Assembly (NCBI RefSeq): GCF_014287515.2
Contig: NZ_CP092473.1
Span: 2,197,001-2,261,000, forward strand
Direction of reading: 5' to 3'
Length of the DNA stretch: 64,000 bases
Origin: Roseburia rectibacter
Lineage (GTDB): Bacteria > Bacillota > Clostridia > Lachnospirales > Lachnospiraceae
In this document: positions 23,160-31,188 of the stretch, in pieces
Numbering within the stretch: position 1 is the stretch's first letter
Layout of the letters: each line of letters begins with the position of its first letter
Notes under the pieces: generated by a model
What the model was told of the DNA's origin: nothing
What the model saw: only the letters and a program-made list of their open reading frames with translations
The model's database searches: none
Position numbers and translations under genes: made by a program

Positions 23160-25052
23160 TTATGCTTCGATATCCTGATAAATAAAATTTAAAAAATCTG
23201 CATACAATTTGTGTTCTCCGGCAACCGCATAAATACCTGTCATTGCCCCGGTAAAGCGCTTACCCATATGAATTCCTTCATCGCATAGATAATAAACATT
23301 CGCAATCTCTGCTGCTATATGTTTTTCTTCCCCCTGCAGCCGGTAAGTAAAACGCCGCTTTAAATACTCTGTTTCCACTTTCAGGCTGATCTTTTTCCCT
23401 GAACAATCACATGGAAGCATCTGTCTCTCATGCAGAACATCTTTATCCCCAATATGTTCTTTTACCTGGATATAATAAGAATTTTCCCTGCAGACTGCAA
23501 GACACACCCATGTATTTTCGTCATAATAACAGACTAAACCTGCTTCCTGACCACCTGTAAGTTCCGGTATCACAAGTTCCGTTTCCGCAGTAAAACAAAA
23601 CGAAGTCTGTCTCTGCAATAAAATATTTTTAGCAGCCACATCTCTGAGTGGAAAACAGCTCCCTTTGATACGGATTCCTGATGAGAGAAAACGGATTCCT
23701 TCCGGCTCCGGTGCACGTGGTGTCATCCATTTTGGGTTCCAGCCAATATCCGGCTCTTCTTCCGGCATCCACACCGGAAGGTCCGGTCTTTTCTGCAAAA
23801 CAGAAGGACCTTTTAATCCATTTACGACCGGCCAGCCATCCGCTGTCCAGCTTACCGGATCAAGTGCCGTCTCCCTGCCAAGCATACTGTAACCATCTCC
23901 GATCATCCTGCCGCAGAGATATACCATATACCACTCCCCGTTCTGTGTGCAGACCGGCTTTCCATGACCACATCTCTGGATCGCTGCCCCCTCATCCATC
24001 TGCCGCATGATCGGGTTGTATGGACACGGTTCATAATTTCCCATAAGCGTCTTACTTCTCGCAACCGAAATCCTGTGCCCCATTCCGGTTCCTCCTTCTG
24101 CCAAAAACAGATAATAATAACCGTCTTTTTTCAACAGATGTGGTCCTTCCGGCGCACGTTTCTGATCTCCGTAATACAACAATTTTGCCTCAGAGATCTG
24201 CTTTGTGCAGTCATCATTCAGTTCTAAAATCCTCGCCCCACGGTTTAGCAGCATATAGTGTCTGCCATTCTCGTGAAAGATAGACGGATCAATTCCATCC
24301 TCATCAATGACCGCCGGTTTACTGTACGGTCCCTCCGGTCTATCTGAGCTTACCACGATCTGTTTACGGTACACAGTGCCTGTGTCATTCAGGCGGTAGG
24401 TTGCCGTGACATAAAATTTTCCATTATCATAAGAAATATCCGGTGCCCAGTAGCCTCTGCCGCCTTCCAGTTCATCCAGTGCCGCCCACTGTGGATCTGT
24501 GATCGCATGACCGATGATCTCCCAGTGTATCAGATCCCTCGAGTGCGAAACCGGGATACAGGGGAAAAATATGAATGATGAATTCACCATATAATAATCT
24601 TCCCCGACACGCACAATAGACGGGTCCGGGAACATTCCACAGCGTATCGGATTATGATACATCCCCTCATAAGATGCACCTGTTCGTTCTTTATAGTAAG
24701 AAAGAAGTTTCTCATCTTTTCTTTCATATGCAATCTGATACGGTGTCACACATTTACCATCTCCTGCCGTAATATCCATTCCAACTTTTTCCACAAGGTA
24801 ACGGTTCATTTCCAGATTACCGGACGCCGCTGCATAATGCAGAATATTTCTATGATTTTCATCCACCGTATTCATACTTGCTCTGGAATATTCGACAATA
24901 TACTTTACAATAGAAAAATCTCCAAGTTCCGCTGCATACAAAGCAAGCGGTACACCTTTTTCCGTCACATCATCAATGCAGGATGGATTTTCTGTCAGTT
25001 CACGGATCACACCATCTAAATTTTTTGCTTCTAATTCTTTTTGAAGTCCCAT
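23160..25052 (-). CDS. Ankyrin-repeat - GH43 fusion (arabinofuranosidase/xylosidase-like)
   Basis: 630 residues. The first ~125 are ankyrin-like helices: VPLALYAAELGDFSIVKYIVE, RNILHYAAASGNLEMNRYLVE and KCVTPYQIAYERKDEKLLSYY show the A-A-x-x-G-x-x-x-h-h-x-h-h pattern. A five-bladed GH43 domain follows (about 130-440) with D143 (FPDPS), D255 (GIDPSIF) and E302 (PEGPHL) in the expected catalytic places. A C-terminal beta-sandwich (about 460-630) resembles those of GH43_12-type enzymes. No signal peptide. The Shine-Dalgarno is weak and the start lies 3 bp after the upstream stop, so translation is probably coupled to the neighbouring GH43 gene. The ankyrin-glycosidase combination is unusual. Confidence 0.85.
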   Translation of the reverse strand: MGLQKELEAKNLDGVIRELTENPSCIDDVTEKGVPLALYAAELGDFSIVKYIVEYSRASMNTVDENHRNILHYAAASGNLEMNRYLVEKVGMDITAGDGKCVTPYQIAYERKDEKLLSYYKERTGASYEGMYHNPIRCGMFPDPSIVRVGEDYYMVNSSFIFFPCIPVSHSRDLIHWEIIGHAITDPQWAALDELEGGRGYWAPDISYDNGKFYVTATYRLNDTGTVYRKQIVVSSDRPEGPYSKPAVIDEDGIDPSIFHENGRHYMLLNRGARILELNDDCTKQISEAKLLYYGDQKRAPEGPHLLKKDGYYYLFLAEGGTGMGHRISVARSKTLMGNYEPCPYNPIMRQMDEGAAIQRCGHGKPVCTQNGEWYMVYLCGRMIGDGYSMLGRETALDPVSWTADGWPVVNGLKGPSVLQKRPDLPVWMPEEEPDIGWNPKWMTPRAPEPEGIRFLSSGIRIKGSCFPLRDVAAKNILLQRQTSFCFTAETELVIPELTGGQEAGLVCYYDENTWVCLAVCRENSYYIQVKEHIGDKDVLHERQMLPCDCSGKKISLKVETEYLKRRFTYRLQGEEKHIAAEIANVYYLCDEGIHMGKRFTGAMTGIYAVAGEHKLYADFLNFIYQDIEA

Positions 25053-25055
25053 AAT

Positions 25056-26636
25056 CTAATCTTCCAGTGCCTCTACATGCAGATACTCGAAATCTCCATA
25101 GCCTCCCAGTTCCTTTTCCCCGATGACATTCGCAAACAGCCCTATCTTCGCACCTACCCAGGTATGATCAGACGGTGTAAACTCTGCTCTCACTTCCGTC
25201 CATGATGCACTATCTGTATCATCAGTCAATGAATAATAACAATGGAATGCACTGCCGTTATCTCCCTCGCGCATCGCAAAGATCAGATAAACTTGTTCCT
25301 GTCCCTCCGGCAGTACCAAAAGCTGCTCTGCCTTCTCGCGCATTCCATCCTCACTGTCATAGGATTTTCCAAGAATCAGACGTTTCTGACCTCTGATTAC
25401 GCGGACTGCGAGGTATGCATAGTGACCGCCCATCATAACCATTCCTGCCTGCTCCTGTTCAGACAGGGCAGAAATGTCAACACAGGCAGATGCCTCAAAA
25501 TATGGGCAGACCAGTTTTTCCGTCAGCACATTCGAACACTCCCAGAGGATCGGCTCCACTTTCCCTGATGGATTTTTACAGTATAATCTCAAAAATCCCT
25601 TTCTCTCTTTCAAAGAATAGAAATCATCCTTCGGATTGCCAAGCCACTGCCACTGCAAGCCGATTTTTTCCGATGAAAAGTCATCTCCCGCCGCAAGATA
25701 ACAAGGTGTCTCCGTGATTCCGGTATTTGGTTTTTTATGGATGATACATGGCTCCCCACAGCCATCCACTGCGTTGATCCCCATAACCGGCCAGTCATTT
25801 TCCCATGTAACCGGCTGCATATGGACGATTCGTCCGTAAAGTCCTCTGTCCTGAAAATGAATGAACCATTCATCTCCATTCACTGTATCCACCAGAGCCC
25901 CCTGATGTGGTCCATTTATGATACTGTTGCCCTGATGAAGCACATTTTTTTCTTCATAAGGCCCGTAAATATTTTTCGAACGCAAAATAACCTGCCAGCC
26001 GGTTTTTACACCGCCTGCCGGGGCAAAAATATAATAATATCCATTTTGTTTATATACTTTAGGTCCCTCAATCGTCGGCTGTGTCTTAAGTCCACAGTAG
26101 AGAATATGATCCTCCCCTGTTGCCTTTGTTCCATCCCATGACATCGGGAATATGCCAAGATGACTCTTAAATCCAATACGGCTCTTCGCATAACCATGGA
26201 TGATATATGCATTTCCATCCTCATCCCAGAACGGGCAGGAATCGATCAGACCTTTTCCGGCTAACACAAGTACCGGTTTTTCCCAGATTCCAAGTGCGTC
26301 TTTTGTGCGCACCATGTAGATGCCCTCATCCGGCATTCCGTAGTAAATATAAAAATATCCCTCATGGTAACGGATCGCAGGTGCCCATACGCCCTTTGCA
26401 TGCTGCGGCAGATCATAGCCCGGCTCATCGATCTTTTCGATCGCATAATTTTTCAGTTCCCAGTTTACCAGATCTTTTGATGTTAAGATCGGCAGTCCCG
26501 GCACATAGTTAAAGCTGGATGCCGTCATATAATAGGTATTCCCTACGCGTATCACATCCGGATCGGAATAATCTGCAAAAAGTATCGGATTTTTATAAGT
26601 CCCATCTTCCTGATCTGATTTCCATAACAATGACAT
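25056..26636 (-). CDS. GH43 family glycoside hydrolase (subfamily 12-like)
   Basis: 526 residues, cytoplasmic. The GH43 catalytic triad is visible: base D25 (YSDPDVIR), pKa-modulating D132 (GLIDSCPFW) and acid E190 (TIEGPKVYK). FNYVPGLPILTSKDLVNWE is a hallmark of the beta-xylosidase/arabinofuranosidase type. A C-terminal beta-sandwich starts about residue 330 (CYLAAGDDFSSEKIGLQWQW). It probably removes arabinose or xylose side chains from imported pectin oligomers. Strong RBS AGGAGG. Specificity within GH43 is not certain. Confidence 0.9.
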   Translation of the reverse strand: MSLLWKSDQEDGTYKNPILFADYSDPDVIRVGNTYYMTASSFNYVPGLPILTSKDLVNWELKNYAIEKIDEPGYDLPQHAKGVWAPAIRYHEGYFYIYYGMPDEGIYMVRTKDALGIWEKPVLVLAGKGLIDSCPFWDEDGNAYIIHGYAKSRIGFKSHLGIFPMSWDGTKATGEDHILYCGLKTQPTIEGPKVYKQNGYYYIFAPAGGVKTGWQVILRSKNIYGPYEEKNVLHQGNSIINGPHQGALVDTVNGDEWFIHFQDRGLYGRIVHMQPVTWENDWPVMGINAVDGCGEPCIIHKKPNTGITETPCYLAAGDDFSSEKIGLQWQWLGNPKDDFYSLKERKGFLRLYCKNPSGKVEPILWECSNVLTEKLVCPYFEASACVDISALSEQEQAGMVMMGGHYAYLAVRVIRGQKRLILGKSYDSEDGMREKAEQLLVLPEGQEQVYLIFAMREGDNGSAFHCYYSLTDDTDSASWTEVRAEFTPSDHTWVGAKIGLFANVIGEKELGGYGDFEYLHVEALED

Positions 26637-26693
26637 AACTTTAAAATCCTCCTAAATACTGGTTTTATTTCCTGATACAAAAATGGCAAGGGA

Positions 26694-27380
26694 TCACTCC
26701 CAAGCCACTAATAAATCACTATAGATACCGCCAAGTTCTTTTAAACCTCTCGCTATACATCCCGCGTAGACAACTGCACCCATATATTTCAGATGCGTAT
26801 TGTCGGTCAGCCCGTCCATATGGGACGGATAGACACCTGCCGGCAGATGCATGTACCATTCTTTGGTTTTTTCAGCTCCAGCCTTTCGCATTTCTGCGCG
26901 GCTCATACTGTAAAGATCGATCAGCGGAACATTTAAATTTTCAGCCGTCTGTTTCATTGCCGCCACATAATCGGTATGTTCCCCGATATCTAAATGTTCC
27001 TCATCAATAAAACATCTGCGCTCAAGCGGTGTAATAAAAACCGGCCATGCCCCTTTGTTTCTTGCTGCATTTACAAATTTCTCCAGATTCACCATGTAAT
27101 CCGAATGTGGATCTGTATACCGCTGTGGATCATTCTTTTTCTCATCATTATGTCCAAACTGGATAAAAAGAAAATCTCCTGCGGTTATCCTGTCATAAAT
27201 CGGTGTCAGTCTCGACTCATCGATAAAGCTCTTTGTGCTTCTGCCGTTTTTGGCATGGTTCTCCACCCGCACCTCCGGCTTTAGGAACAGGTTCATCACC
27301 TGTCCTATGCCGGTCTGCGGAAATGTAAGAATGTCATTGTATTGTACGGTAGAATCTCCAGCCCAGAAAATAGTCGCCAT
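26694..27380 (-). CDS. CE12 rhamnogalacturonan acetylesterase (SGNH hydrolase)
   Basis: 228 residues, the usual size of the YesT/RhgT family. All SGNH blocks are present: GDST (nucleophile S10), the block II Gly in KNGRSTKSF, GHND (76-79, N78) and DNTH (D193, H196). The family removes O-acetyl groups from RG-I galacturonate so that exo-enzymes can proceed. No signal peptide. AAGGAGG precedes the ATG. It lies between the transporter genes and the GH43 genes, as yesT lies with RG genes in B. subtilis. Confidence 0.93.
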   Translation of the reverse strand: MATIFWAGDSTVQYNDILTFPQTGIGQVMNLFLKPEVRVENHAKNGRSTKSFIDESRLTPIYDRITAGDFLFIQFGHNDEKKNDPQRYTDPHSDYMVNLEKFVNAARNKGAWPVFITPLERRCFIDEEHLDIGEHTDYVAAMKQTAENLNVPLIDLYSMSRAEMRKAGAEKTKEWYMHLPAGVYPSHMDGLTDNTHLKYMGAVVYAGCIARGLKELGGIYSDLLVAWE

Positions 27381-27395
27381 ACAAACATTTCCTCC

Positions 27396-28238
27396 TTATT
27401 CTTTTACAGCTCCGATATTTACACCTTTTACAAAGTATTTCTGTAAGAACGGATATACGATCATGAATGGAATGATGATAACAATGATTGCTGCATTCTT
27501 TACGGTGTTCTCAGTTGCACCGCCATTTGCCTGCGGAAGATCACTACCCATGATGATACTTCTTAACTTCATCTGGAAGTTATAAAGATTTGAATCTGTA
27601 ATATAAAGTTTGTAATGTGTATAGTCGTTCCAGTATGTAACGGCAAACATAAGACCGATAGATGCTAACGCAGCTTTTGACATCGGAAGTACGATACGGA
27701 TAAATGTCTGCATCGGAGTACATCCGTCAAGTGTTGCCGACTCAAACAGGCTGGCAGGAATACCTTCGAAGAAGTTCCTCATCAATACCAGGTTATACAC
27801 GTTCAGTGCCGGGAATAAGATAACGACCCAGATGGTATTGGTTAAATGTAATGATTTTAATACGAGGTAGGTAGGGATCATACCACCCTGGAAAATCATA
27901 GTGAATAGTAATAAGTTTGCAAATAAGTTACGTCCCGGCATATCCCACTGGATCAATACATATGCACCAAATGTAGATAAGATCAAGGCGATGATCGTAC
28001 CTGCAATCGTCGTGATTACAGAAATCATTAACGGATGGGACAGCGTCGGGTTTTTGAATACGGAAATGTATCCTGCAAGGCCAAATTCCTCCGGCCATAA
28101 TTTCATACCATATGCGGTTTTTAAATCGAATGAGTCAACTAATACTTTCCACATCGGGATGATAATCAGTAAACTTAAGATAATAAATATTAACCCGTTT
28201 ACGATCGGGAAAACTTCTATTTTTTTCTTGCTTTTCAT
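27396..28238 (-). CDS. Carbohydrate ABC transporter permease (LplC/YtcP type)
   Basis: 280 residues with six membrane segments. The cytoplasmic EAA loop is seen as ESATLDGCTPMQTFIRIVLP, and the C-terminus ends KYFVKGVNIGAVKE as in the LplC/YtcP subfamily. It is the second permease of a CUT1 importer paired with the next gene upstream. No ATP-binding subunit is encoded in the locus, which is usual for this subfamily, as a shared MsmX-like ATPase serves it. AAGGAGCAGC precedes the ATG. Confidence 0.92.
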   Translation of the reverse strand: MKSKKKIEVFPIVNGLIFIILSLLIIIPMWKVLVDSFDLKTAYGMKLWPEEFGLAGYISVFKNPTLSHPLMISVITTIAGTIIALILSTFGAYVLIQWDMPGRNLFANLLLFTMIFQGGMIPTYLVLKSLHLTNTIWVVILFPALNVYNLVLMRNFFEGIPASLFESATLDGCTPMQTFIRIVLPMSKAALASIGLMFAVTYWNDYTHYKLYITDSNLYNFQMKLRSIIMGSDLPQANGGATENTVKNAAIIVIIIPFMIVYPFLQKYFVKGVNIGAVKE

Positions 28239-28253
28239 ATCTGCTGCTCCTTC

Positions 28254-29219
28254 CTAGACGATTCCGCGTCCATCACGTACTTTCTTGCTTAAGTGATTGC
28301 AGAACAGTACCAGTACACAACCAACCAGAGATTTGAACAGACCAACGGCTGTCGTATAACCGTAATTTGGAATCGCACCACTGTTGAAGGTCTGATAGTA
28401 AATATAAGTTTCAAGTACGTTTGCTGTACCTAAAACAGCATCGTTCTGCATTACAAATGCGGACTCGAACAGGTTCATAACCTTTGCAAGGTTTAAGATT
28501 AAAACAGTAAGGATCGTATTCTGTAATGCCGGGAATGTGATATATCTCATCTTGCCCCAGCGTCCTGCACCATCCATTGCTGCAGCTTCATAAAGCTCTG
28601 TATTTATTCCGGCAAGCGTAGCCATAAAGATAACGGTCTGCCAACCGGTTTCTTTCCAAATATTAATGATATAGTACGCAAGTCTCCACCATTTTGAATC
28701 CCCCAGGAAATAAATTCCGGAATCAAGTACACCAGCGTTGATCAGGAATGTATTTACAAGACCTTCTGCTGTCGGTGCCAGGATCAAAGTAAAGACGGAT
28801 GCGGTAACTACCCATGACATAAAGTGTGGCAGATAAATAATTGTCTGCACGATCTTTTTAAAATGAATATTTGCAATCTCATTTAAAAAGATAGAAACAA
28901 TAACAGCTGCTGCTGTTGTCAAAAACAATTTTATAATACTAATCTGTAAGGTATTCCAGAATGCCGTCCAGAAATTTGGCATGGAAAACATTTTCTGAAA
29001 ATTTTTGAGACCAACAAAACTTGCCTCTTTGATTCCGTTATAATCGGTAAATGCGAAACGGATTCCAAGCATTGGCAAATAAAAGAATATTAATGCAAAA
29101 ATTAATACAGGAAGAAACATCAGATAGAATCCTCTGTATTTATAGATTTTTGCTGCCAGGTGGTTCTTCTTTCCACCGGTTGTAGCCGTTACGGCTGATT
29201 TTTCATTACTTTTTCTCAT
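28254..29219 (-). CDS. Carbohydrate ABC transporter permease (LplB/YteP type)
   Basis: 321 residues, six membrane segments after a basic N-terminal tail of about 30 residues. The EAA loop reads EAAAMDGAGRWGKMRYITFPAL. The YteP/LplB hallmark FYLPMLGIRFAFTDYNG follows the first segment. The pair transports complex oligosaccharides; the Bacillus relatives YtcQ-YteP-YtcP import RG-I oligomers. It lies 15 bp before the second permease gene. Confidence 0.92.
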   Translation of the reverse strand: MRKSNEKSAVTATTGGKKNHLAAKIYKYRGFYLMFLPVLIFALIFFYLPMLGIRFAFTDYNGIKEASFVGLKNFQKMFSMPNFWTAFWNTLQISIIKLFLTTAAAVIVSIFLNEIANIHFKKIVQTIIYLPHFMSWVVTASVFTLILAPTAEGLVNTFLINAGVLDSGIYFLGDSKWWRLAYYIINIWKETGWQTVIFMATLAGINTELYEAAAMDGAGRWGKMRYITFPALQNTILTVLILNLAKVMNLFESAFVMQNDAVLGTANVLETYIYYQTFNSGAIPNYGYTTAVGLFKSLVGCVLVLFCNHLSKKVRDGRGIV

Positions 29220-29259
29220 ATCTGTTCTTCCTTTTCAATCAAACATGAATTTGTGATCC

Positions 29260-29305
29260 ATGATCTGTGCCGGCTGCGGATATCCGCAGTCAGGGCACAG
29301 ATCAT
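29260..29305 (-). promoter_or_regulatory. Large intercistronic hairpin between binding-protein and permease genes
   Basis: Outer stem ATGATCTGTGCC (29260-29271) / GGCACAGATCAT (29294-29305) and a perfect inner stem CTGCGGAT/ATCCGCAG (29274-29289). No T-run follows, so it is more a processing or stability hairpin than a terminator. Such elements raise binding-protein mRNA above permease mRNA in sugar ABC operons. Confidence 0.65.
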
Positions 29306-29336
29306 AGTTCTTAGTTCCGTTTACCGGAAAGTTTTA

Positions 29337-30935
29337 TTATTTGTTTAAAGAATCAACGATTGCCTGTGACCACTCTGCACCGTGATTTGACTCAAACTGT
29401 GCATATGCATCATCAACTGTAATCTCACCCATAACAACTTTTGCGATCAGCTCGTTCTTTAATGTTGTTAAATCACCGTTGTACTCGCTCATCTCATCTG
29501 TTGTAGGAACAAGATCAGCAGCTTTGCAGTTATCATTGAATAACTGCGCAGACTCTTTTGCTTCTGCTGCTACAGATTCTTCCTGAGGATCGTTAGCAAG
29601 CTCAACTAAAGCAAGCATTGGATCGATGTGAGCTTTGGTGTACTGTGTACCCTCTTTCTCACGGTTCTCTAACATATGGAATTCACCATCAGCATAAGTT
29701 TTCTCGTTCTCTGTTCCAGCAAATAATGTCTCTGCTGCTGTTGACCAGTGAATGCCTTCTACACCGTATGTCCATAAGAACTGAACGTCTCCGCCATCCT
29801 GCATCGGCTCGATGAAGTATTTGAATACGCCTTCCGGGTTCTCGCATGCAGATGTGATGCACCATACTGGTGGAACACGGTCAAGGTACTGACCTACTTC
29901 AGCGATCGGAGGTAATGCTACTAACTCACCGTCTTTACCGTTTGCTTCAAGGTTTGTCTTTAAGTTGGTTGCCCAGGTACCTGCCCAGTAAGTAAATACA
30001 CCAAAGCTGTCATCATAGAATTTGTTACGGCAGTCAGATGTACCATTTGTTAATGTGGTAGGATCAATCACGCCCTCTTTGTAAGCAGCTGCCATTCTCT
30101 CAAGTGCGCTCTTCATAGAATCCTCTGTGAATCCATCTTTCCATGTTCCGTCTTCTGCTTTATAGAAGCTTGGGTTTGCATCCTGATAGAACTCTGGTAA
30201 GTAGTTTGTATATGGAGCCTCTGTTCCGATGAAACCAGCAGCAGATACACCGTAGGTATCTCCGTTTACACCATTTCCATCCGGGTCACCGGTTGTAAAT
30301 GCTTCGAGCATTGCAAGATACTCATCATAGTTTGTCGGAACATCAAGTCCGCAGTTGTCTAACCATGCTTTCTTAACATATGTAACACATCCGTTACCAC
30401 GAGCTGCAGGCATACCGTATAACTTACCATCAAGTCTTACACCATCGATAACTCCTGTGCTGCCGTATGCATCCTGTCTTGTTTTTAAATCAGAAGATGC
30501 ATAAGCGTCTGTCATATCCCACAGAACTCCCTGCTCTGCATAACCTGCATAATAGGTTGAAGATAAGATCATAACATCTGGCCAGTCACCACTTGCAACT
30601 GTCTGTCCTACTACATCGTAGTAAGCATCATGATCCGGCTGGATCACATTGATCTTCATTCCAAGAAGATCCTCTAATTTGGCAATGAACTCTGCCTGTC
30701 CGTTTTCCTGTGTGAAAACAGTTCCATCTACCATAATGGTGATTTCTTCTGGTTTCTCAACATCAGAATCGGTTGCTGTGCTTGCGGAAGCATCACCGCT
30801 TTCTGTGGTTGCTTCATTATTAGTAGAAGCATTTGAATTTGTTGTTCCTGCGTTACCAGTATTGCTGGAACCGCATCCTGCCATACCAGCTACCATAGCG
30901 GCAGCCATAAGGACTGATACTACCTTCTTTTTCAT
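29337..30935 (-). CDS. Sugar-binding lipoprotein of ABC importer (LplA/YtcQ type)
   Basis: About 532 residues from the ATG at 30935 (AAGGAGG upstream); the longer frame from 30971 has no site. Lipoprotein signal with lipobox MAGC (Cys21), then an Asn/Ser/Thr-rich tether and a large type-1 solute-binding domain. Its size matches the ~540-residue LplA/YtcQ proteins that bind large pectin-derived oligomers. It is the first gene of a minus-strand operon that runs about 11 kb to the isomerase at 20056. A cre-like site lies between its promoter and start. Confidence 0.92.
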   Translation of the reverse strand: MKKKVVSVLMAAAMVAGMAGCGSSNTGNAGTTNSNASTNNEATTESGDASASTATDSDVEKPEEITIMVDGTVFTQENGQAEFIAKLEDLLGMKINVIQPDHDAYYDVVGQTVASGDWPDVMILSSTYYAGYAEQGVLWDMTDAYASSDLKTRQDAYGSTGVIDGVRLDGKLYGMPAARGNGCVTYVKKAWLDNCGLDVPTNYDEYLAMLEAFTTGDPDGNGVNGDTYGVSAAGFIGTEAPYTNYLPEFYQDANPSFYKAEDGTWKDGFTEDSMKSALERMAAAYKEGVIDPTTLTNGTSDCRNKFYDDSFGVFTYWAGTWATNLKTNLEANGKDGELVALPPIAEVGQYLDRVPPVWCITSACENPEGVFKYFIEPMQDGGDVQFLWTYGVEGIHWSTAAETLFAGTENEKTYADGEFHMLENREKEGTQYTKAHIDPMLALVELANDPQEESVAAEAKESAQLFNDNCKAADLVPTTDEMSEYNGDLTTLKNELIAKVVMGEITVDDAYAQFESNHGAEWSQAIVDSLNK

Positions 30936-30979
30936 AAGAACCTCCTTATTAGGAAAAATTTGTTTCGACACTGCTCTGA

Positions 30980-30993
30980 TGTAAGTGCTTTCA
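30980..30993. promoter_or_regulatory. cre-like catabolite repression site
   Basis: On the minus strand TGAAAGCACTTACA. It matches the CcpA consensus TGWAANCGNTNWCA except at the central CG. It begins about 13 bp after the -10, so bound CcpA would block initiation or elongation. A LacI-family operator is an alternative reading. Confidence 0.45.
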
Positions 30994-31005
30994 TGTCTTG
31001 TTCAT

Positions 31006-31034
31006 ACATTACCATCTTATGGGATTTTCAGCAA
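31006..31034 (-). promoter_or_regulatory. Promoter of the pectin-oligosaccharide operon
   Basis: Minus strand TTGCTG (31029-31034), 17-nt spacer, extended -10 TGGTAATGT with TAATGT at 31006-31011. The weak hexamers fit a promoter that needs the neighbouring AraC activator. Confidence 0.6.
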
Positions 31035-31114
31035 GAAACAATATTTGACAGGGGGTACAAAATTTGTTTTTGTGCCTCGCAACCCATTGATTTTACTGGT
31101 TTTTTCGGTTTCTG

Positions 31115-31142
31115 TTGTAATTTTCCCATATTATGATAAAAT
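31115..31142 (+). promoter_or_regulatory. Candidate promoter of the AraC regulator gene
   Basis: TTGTAA (31115-31120), 16-nt spacer, TAAAAT (31137-31142). It is divergent from the operon promoter about 80 bp away. Confidence 0.45.
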
Positions 31143-31188
31143 AAAAAAAGTACGATTAAAATACATCCAAAAAGGACATTTATCACCT

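Noticed and set aside
23252-23268. GTAAAGCGCTTACC, LacI/cre-like palindrome
   Set aside because: It lies in the coding sequence near the 3' end of the Ank-GH43 gene, away from a promoter, and encodes protein sequence (GKRF region).
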